Source: Apostichopus japonicus
Taxonomy: Eukaryota; Echinodermata; Holothuroidea; Aspidochirotida; Stichopodidae
NCBI RefSeq assembly: GCF_037975245.1
Contig: NC_092570.1
Location: 14,645,501-14,709,500, forward strand
Direction of reading: 5' to 3'
DNA: 64,000 bases
Shown here: positions 48,551 to 64,000 of the stretch, in pieces
Numbering within the stretch: the stretch's first letter is position 1
Layout: every line of letters starts with the position of its first letter
Notes under the pieces: generated by a model
What the model was told of the DNA's origin: nothing
The model's input: the letters and a program-made list of their open reading frames with translations, nothing else
Databases searched by the model: none
Program-made: the position numbers and the translations under genes

Positions 48551-49313
48551 TCCGGCTAAAGATAACAAGGTATCACGTTTCATTACTGTCTGCATTTTGT
48601 AGCGACAGGAACAAAACGTCACTTGCAAGCAACATAAAGTTAACTTTGTCAGATGGCCGCACGCGGTTTGCAGCAAGTCTTCAATGCCTTTAAATAACGT
48701 GACTTGTTACATTGCTGGTAACAAGTTACGCTTGAACAAATTCTTTTGTTGTAACAATCCCTTCTATAACCAAATAATTTTGCCAAAAGGTATCAAAATA
48801 TAAGAAAAAATTCCAGCTGAAAACTTTTTTTCTCTTCTCCATCCAGTATATTTCTCCCTACGTTATACTGTTGTTCATCCCATTAGTTAATTGCTGCACC
48901 ATATGTACCTAAAGAAAAAAACCTATATTTCCATCATAAAATACAAAATATGACATGAAACAAGTCACATATATATCATGAAGTAAAAAGTGTGCAATTA
49001 GATTCATGATACAATGAAAAAAATTTAACTTTTGGAGAATTAATTAGCTGTTTATTCTGGAAATTTTTGTCTGAGAATTAATAAACGACACAGAGAAAGA
49101 CAAGAATACCTCAGACCGTGGGGGGGGGGGGAAACCAACAGAAAATTGTTACGATAAAGTACTACAAGGTGACAGAATACAACACAACTTTACCCATAAG
49201 TTAAATGAAAAATAACATAACACTATTCTACAGCCCAAATTGCAGTCTTTAGCTCTCCCTATTCCTGCTTTTTCACTACCCACAGCCTTACAAGGGGCCA
49301 TAAATAAGGTGTT
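48551..49313. other. Intergenic, no gene seen
   Basis: AT-rich; one poly-G run near 49121. No supported feature. Confidence 0.4.
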
Positions 49314-49645
49314 ATCACTTTAATAAATCTTTGGTTATACGTAACCAAAAATGTTTTGTTTTATGATTTTTCCCCCACACAAATGGTAGTGTATGAATGA
49401 ACAGGGTCTAGCGTGCGTTACTCACATGATTAATGCACTCCGGGTGTTAATGCTATCGCTGGATGCACTCGGGCTCCACCCTCGTGCATCGCTTGCATTA
49501 TCCCCCATCGTGCATTAATCATGTGAGTAACGCACGCTAGACCGTTGATTAACCCTGTTCATTCATACACTACCATTTGTGTGGGGGAAAAATCATAAAA
49601 CAAAACATTTTTGGTTACGTATAACCAAAGATTTATTAAAGTGAT
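49314..49645. repeat. 332-bp near-perfect palindrome
   Basis: The left arm begins ATCACTTTAATAAATCTTTG and the right arm ends with its inverse CAAAGATTTATTAAAGTGAT. The arms match nearly base for base for about 130-140 bp, except that an 11-bp segment in the right arm (near 49547) is missing from the left. The centre (GGATGCAC...GTGCATC) is itself an imperfect hairpin. The sequence could form a long cruciform or RNA hairpin. It is probably a foldback-type transposable element; no target duplication is evident. Confidence 0.85.
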
Positions 49646-49867
49646 ACCCCGTAATTTTACCGTGCGTTACTCACAGGATTAACCACGGTCAGCTGACCTG
49701 AATGGACCAATAGGATTTAGGAATCTTTACTAAGTATGAATGAACATGTGATCAATGACAAATAACATTTATGTGATGGCAACAGTGGTCATGGACGAAT
49801 GACAAAATGTACGCATTGTATTTAAGAAATATATCGCCCAAAAATTATTTCGAAATCAAATAAAAAC

Positions 49868-49997
49868 TGTTAGCAAACTGCATACCCACTAAAGAGCCAG
49901 TGTAAGAGCATGTGACGTTTAGATTCTAGCAGGATCTTCTTCAGAGGCTGAATGAAGAAGCCTCTGAAGAAGATCCTGCTAGGATCGAAACGTCAGG
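49868..49997. repeat. Penelope-like or retroelement tail, inverted pair
   Basis: The segment resembles 4433-4545, then turns on itself. TCTAGCAGGATCTTCTTCAG (49925-49944) is mirrored by CTGAAGAAGATCCTGCTAGG (49964-49983) across a 19-bp spacer. The forward half continues ATCGAAACGTCAGG. The two halves are inverted copies of one repeat end. The family assignment is inferred; no coding region is present. Confidence 0.5.
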
Positions 49998-51169
49998 CCC
50001 AATTACTTTTACGCAAAAATGATTTCAAATGGATAAATTCATTCTGTAGTGTAAATGTAATGCAGAAACACACATATATCTATGAAACTCGACAAATGAC
50101 GTATCTGATGACTCTTAGAGATGACATCACCTTTCTAATCAAGTGATTAAGTTTGAAGGCAGCACCCTTAAAATAAATGTACCTGTCAGTTGATAGGTAG
50201 ACGTAAGTACTCTTAAATTTTGAAAAGGGGGGGGGAAAAACCTGGTTTTTTTAATTATTCTGTAAGTATGTCATTGTTTACTCATACAAAACTGATATTT
50301 GTGAACCGTTTAGTAGTCATTTATAGATCAAGATCCCGAGTAAATAATTTCCTGGTAAACGCTTAAATAGGACCAACTATCGGCGATGAAATAATTCCAA
50401 TGTTGACTTTAACCACTTGAGTGTCATCACACTTAGGGTGGAGCTTTTTAATACACTAACAGGTGCAACATAAATATTATCTATCCATGTGAACACTCAA
50501 CAAAATCTCATGACATCAGCATCTACACAACCTAGTGATTCATTGTAAGACAAAAATGGTGCAATATATCTGATATTGGGCAAGAAACCATTGTTGACTA
50601 CGTAATTCTGACAAGTGAGTGGGGATGAGGGAGGAGGGGAGAGGGGAGGGGGGAAGGGGAGGGCTGACTGACTGACTCTTGAATGAACTACAGCCACCAA
50701 ATGAGTTCAATTATAAGGAACCAAAATATTCAAGAATAAATTCTATGGTTTCTTACATTTAATCCAAATTTTAGATATTGTTGTCAATGGTCAAGATTTG
50801 TTTTTTTGTTGTTGTTAATATGTGTTTCTTAAATCATTGAATTACCTGCCTTGTTGTGTTCCAGAAATGAAACAAACAAAAAGGACCTTATGATCCGTTA
50901 CTTGGAAAAATTAATTAGGAAAAAAAATAATGATTTGACAATTCGAATTTGAGTTACTCTTAGTAACAAGAGAAGAATTGAAAGATTGGACTCTTAAAGA
51001 ACCAAGACGGTTAAACATATAAATATATATAATATTCCTTATAGAAATGTTCTCCCATAATATTTCCAATTTTGATATGTTTTTGTTCTGTTGAGTTAAA
51101 GAGTTTGAAAAGGCATGTTATCAGAGCGGAAAGACAAGAGGCAGCCATTAACCCAGGTTTTAAACGTTT
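49998..51169. other. Intergenic downstream of GSR
   Basis: The part next to 51170 should be GSR 3' UTR. A GGGGAGG-rich tract sits at 50620-50665. No other gene is seen. Confidence 0.45.
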
Positions 51170-61163
<9,994 letters not shown>

Positions 61164-61380
61164 TTAAAGGGTGTGAAGACTCGCGCACAAAGGACGTCTC
61201 ATGCCGGTAATCTGACCTAGTTTCGTATGAGGTGTAACAGAAGTGTTAGAAACCACCATCGATCCCAGAAAATACTCACACAGCTTGTTCCCGTCCGTAA
61301 TTAGACACTAGTGTACAGTCAATACACACAGATACGGTCAATACCCACAACACAGTGGACATAGTAGCGGGGACATCTCA
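61164..61380 (+). repeat. TTAA-starting interspersed repeat, copy 2
   Basis: Same family and orientation as 48326-48550, starting TTAAAGGGTGTGAAGACTCG. It runs directly into the next repeat. Confidence 0.65.
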
Positions 61381-61620
61381 CTGGCGAGTGAAATTTGGCG
61401 AGTAGATTTTTAGCCACGGTCGCCAAATAGCGAGACTTTAAAAAATATTTGTCGAGGCCTGAAAACCCTAAAAACATGATTTCTCATGGTAGAAATCATG
61501 GATACTTTTCATACATGGTACATGGATTTGCCATGTTGAGTACAAGAATCCTATTGCTTGTGAGGTCAAATCTCCTTTTGGTCACTAGAGGTCTGAAAAC
61601 TGAAAAACGTATTACATGAT
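61376..61620 (+). repeat. GGCGAGT direct repeat, copy 1
   Basis: About 240 bp shared with 62070-62312: TGGCGAGTGAA, CACGGTCGCCAAATA, ATGATTTCTCATGGTAGAAA, TTGCTTGTGAGGTCAAATCT. Roughly 85-90% similar by eye. Non-coding. Confidence 0.75.
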
Positions 61621-62069
61621 ATCTTACGAAGGAAATCGTGGATACCTCTAATACTTGGTGTGTGGATTCATAACATTAAGTACAACACCCCTATTGTTTT
61701 TGGTGGAGGTGTGTATAGCCACGTACTCTGAACTGACCTGTGTTGATCATGCCATAGTGGTATTGTAACAGCTAGTTCTGGTTATACTAACAAGTAGAAG
61801 CATTGAAGTCATCGAAACCTCACAATGCATTTTGCATTCTGGTTAATTGTTTGAGACACTTTAGTAGGCCTAGCTGCTTATTTATGATTCTGCATCATGT
61901 TTTACTTTGTTCAAACTTTTTGTGGGAAAAAAAAAAAAATTCATATTGCACAGAAACATAATTTTCCAATGTGCCATTACGTAGCACCATGCAATCTGCC
62001 TAATCTCTCTTCACAGGAAGCATTGATGTTGGAAATCTGTTCTATGGCGACTTGAACAGCAATCATAGG

Positions 62070-62312
62070 CCTAGTGGCGAGTGAATTTTGGCAAGTAGAT
62101 TTTTAGTCACGGTCGCCAAATAACGAGTACTTTAAAAAAATATTTGCCGAAGCCTGAAAACCTCTAAGAAATGATTTCTCATGGTAGAAATCATGGATAC
62201 TTTTCATACATGGTTTATGGAGTTGCCATATTGAGTACAGGAATATGTTGCTTGTGAGGTCAAATCTCATTTGAGGTCACCAGAGGTCAAACTCTAAAAC
62301 CCTTTACATGAT
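62070..62312 (+). repeat. GGCGAGT direct repeat, copy 2
   Basis: Second copy, same orientation, 694 bp away; the intervening DNA is unrelated. The pair may be two insertions of one family, or flank a decayed element. Confidence 0.75.
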
Positions 62313-62886
62313 ATATAACGATCAGAAGTTTAACAAAATAATGTTGTGACAGCAGAATGATATATTTCAAAATAAAGTCTCCTCGAACAAAATGTATTCC
62401 ATTACATGTTTCATATCTATTCAATAACAGTTGAATGGATAACTCTGTTTTCCTTGCGTACTTTATGGACATTACTATGCCACGTTTCTTTTGAAATTGA
62501 ACTCGAGACTCCGATATCCCTTTAATACGCCGTGGTGGTTAATTGTTCTCTGTCAGTCTGCGTTAACGCGCATGGTCAGGCCAACCTTGAAATGAGCTTA
62601 TTATGCATGCAATTTTCTCAATTTCTCTAGCAGCTGCTGCTAGCTGTGGGCTGAGATTGCAGGAACCGTATATACTGTACGGCCGAAGGACGGAATTATC
62701 ATCACGGCTCCGTATCAGCTTTCGTACTGCAATTTTTTTAACGTATTACGTGATGTTTTGATCAGTCAGCAAGATTTAATCATTGAAAGCAACATTTGAT
62801 AACTGAGAATGGCTTAGTTCAAGACGTTGGATGTACCGTGAAGTAAATTAGAAGCTGACGTCTTCAGATCAGATGGTTTGGAGAAG

Positions 62887-62978
62887 ATGGTGAAGCGAAA
62901 GCAATCCGGCGACGGATCGAAAGCAGCAGCTAAACAAGTTCCACTTCCAATACAAATCTTCCTTTGGCGACAGACTAG
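62887..62978 (+). CDS. UNC80: UNC80 first coding exon (partial gene)
   Basis: ATG at 62887 opens MVKRKQSGDGSKAAAK, followed by QVPLPIQIFLWRQT and a donor AG|GTAAAG. The start MVKRK and the block PLPIQ.FLWRQT are the N terminus of UNC80, the large scaffold that links UNC79 and the sodium-leak channel NALCN in neurons. The exon is 30 codons plus two bases, and the family continues with Ser at the split codon, which AG allows. The remaining exons lie beyond the window. Confidence 0.9.
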
Positions 62979-64000
62979 GTAAAGTGACATGCTTTTCGAT
63001 TCATTATGTTAACATCGGTTTGTTTTTCACCATTCAAAGAATGAAACGAACTGTCAGTATTCGTTTGATTAACAAATTGTTAAATATATTTTTTGCCATA
63101 TTTTTTTTGCTAATGTTAGGCTATATGCAGATTAATAACGATGGTACGTAAACGTCTGAACGTAGGTAGGCGTAGGTTTCTATAAATTACTAATGTTATA
63201 ATTATAATCATTCCCAAATACCAAAGCACTATGCCTAACTGACAGATAAGTTTGCATAATTTCCACACACAAATGGAAAGAAAGAGAAATGAACGATGGG
63301 GAATGAATTTGCTGTAGCATATAGTGTAACCTCTACTCAGGAACTTGGCCTGGGTAACATTATACTAGGGCTATAATTTATCCAACCATACATTTGTGGA
63401 ATGTGATGTGCATGACCACTGGGTTCATTAAAGTAGGTGATCAATGATAAAAGCGGCAATGAGTGGGGCAGACAGTATACTGCACGGACTAAAGTGTCCA
63501 TTTTAAAACTGGATGATTCTCTCCAATAAACTCTATTGAGTAAGCCAAGAGGATTACATACCAGGTCTCTCCATAAGAGGATTAAGCTTTTTCACCCTGA
63601 TCTCATTTAGATCCCGTGCATGGCTTAAAATAAACAGTGATGGCAATAAACTCTTGGAGCGCCATGCATATGAACCTAATGCACTTAAGGTAAAGTTTTC
63701 TACAAATATGCATAATGGTAAACTGACTGGGAAATTATAAACAGTGGAAAAAGAGTAAGGAAAAATAGTCCTACTTGGTAATTTTCTCTTATTATCAGGA
63801 ATAATTAAGTGTTCATATTGTATATTGACACTGAGTGTGTTAAAAAGTTAATTTTCCCCAGCATAGCTGGCCAATATTAGGTTTGAACATATATACTATA
63901 CTAATAGATTATTGAATAATTTGACAACCTTCCATGCATATGCAAGTCATCTGCTGCATTTACTAATCTATTTTACCTCTTCAGTTCTTTGGCAAGGGTT
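62979..64000 (+). other. UNC80 intron 1 (partial)
   Basis: Begins GTAAAGTGACATG. AT-rich, with no exon recognised before the window ends. Confidence 0.6.

Overview
This is a eukaryotic (animal) nuclear segment: AT-rich, with split genes, canonical GT-AG introns, long introns and a heavy load of transposon relics and satellites. Four conserved metazoan genes can be read exon by exon: TAF9, a Na+/K+-ATPase beta subunit, glutathione reductase (GSR) and the first coding exon of UNC80. The protein sequences are diverged from vertebrates and the repeat style looks like a marine invertebrate. An invertebrate deuterostome such as an echinoderm is my guess, not a demonstrated placement. Nothing bacterial, viral or CRISPR-like is present.

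Layout. The last exon of an unrecognised + strand gene lies at 203-313. TAF9 (five coding exons, minus strand) covers 7874 down to 4174. From about 7.9 to 16.2 kb is a transposon-rich intergenic stretch holding two short DNA elements with 8-bp target duplications, a very young non-autonomous LTR retrotransposon (10115-13147) and a tRNA-derived SINE with a 4-bp-repeat tail. The ATPase beta gene (six coding exons, minus strand) runs from 44426 down to 18521, with a 16.9-kb first intron. A repeat block follows (45.3-50 kb: an inverted-terminus element fused to a G-rich repeat, a second intact G-rich copy, a 332-bp palindrome and Penelope-like fragments). GSR (eleven coding exons, minus strand) runs from 60203 down to 51170. 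UNC80 starts on the + strand at 62887, head to head with GSR.

The genes are ordinary housekeeping or neuronal genes and do not form a pathway; each is described on its own. Coding totals close in frame through every splice junction: TAF9 208 aa, ATPase beta 294 aa, GSR 471 aa (or 453 aa from an internal start).

The most notable content is mobile DNA. Six elements have exact 8-bp target-site duplications: five have hAT-like termini, and one is a foldback-like element built from a repeated 12-13-bp motif. One ends 43 bp from the TAF9 start codon, and one 851-bp copy is nested inside a related 2.1-kb element in a GSR intron. GSR also carries, just downstream of exon 3, a minisatellite whose units each copy the exon-3 end and its splice donor. 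I found no clear candidate for a wholly new molecular system; the strongest leads are these elements and the splice-donor array.
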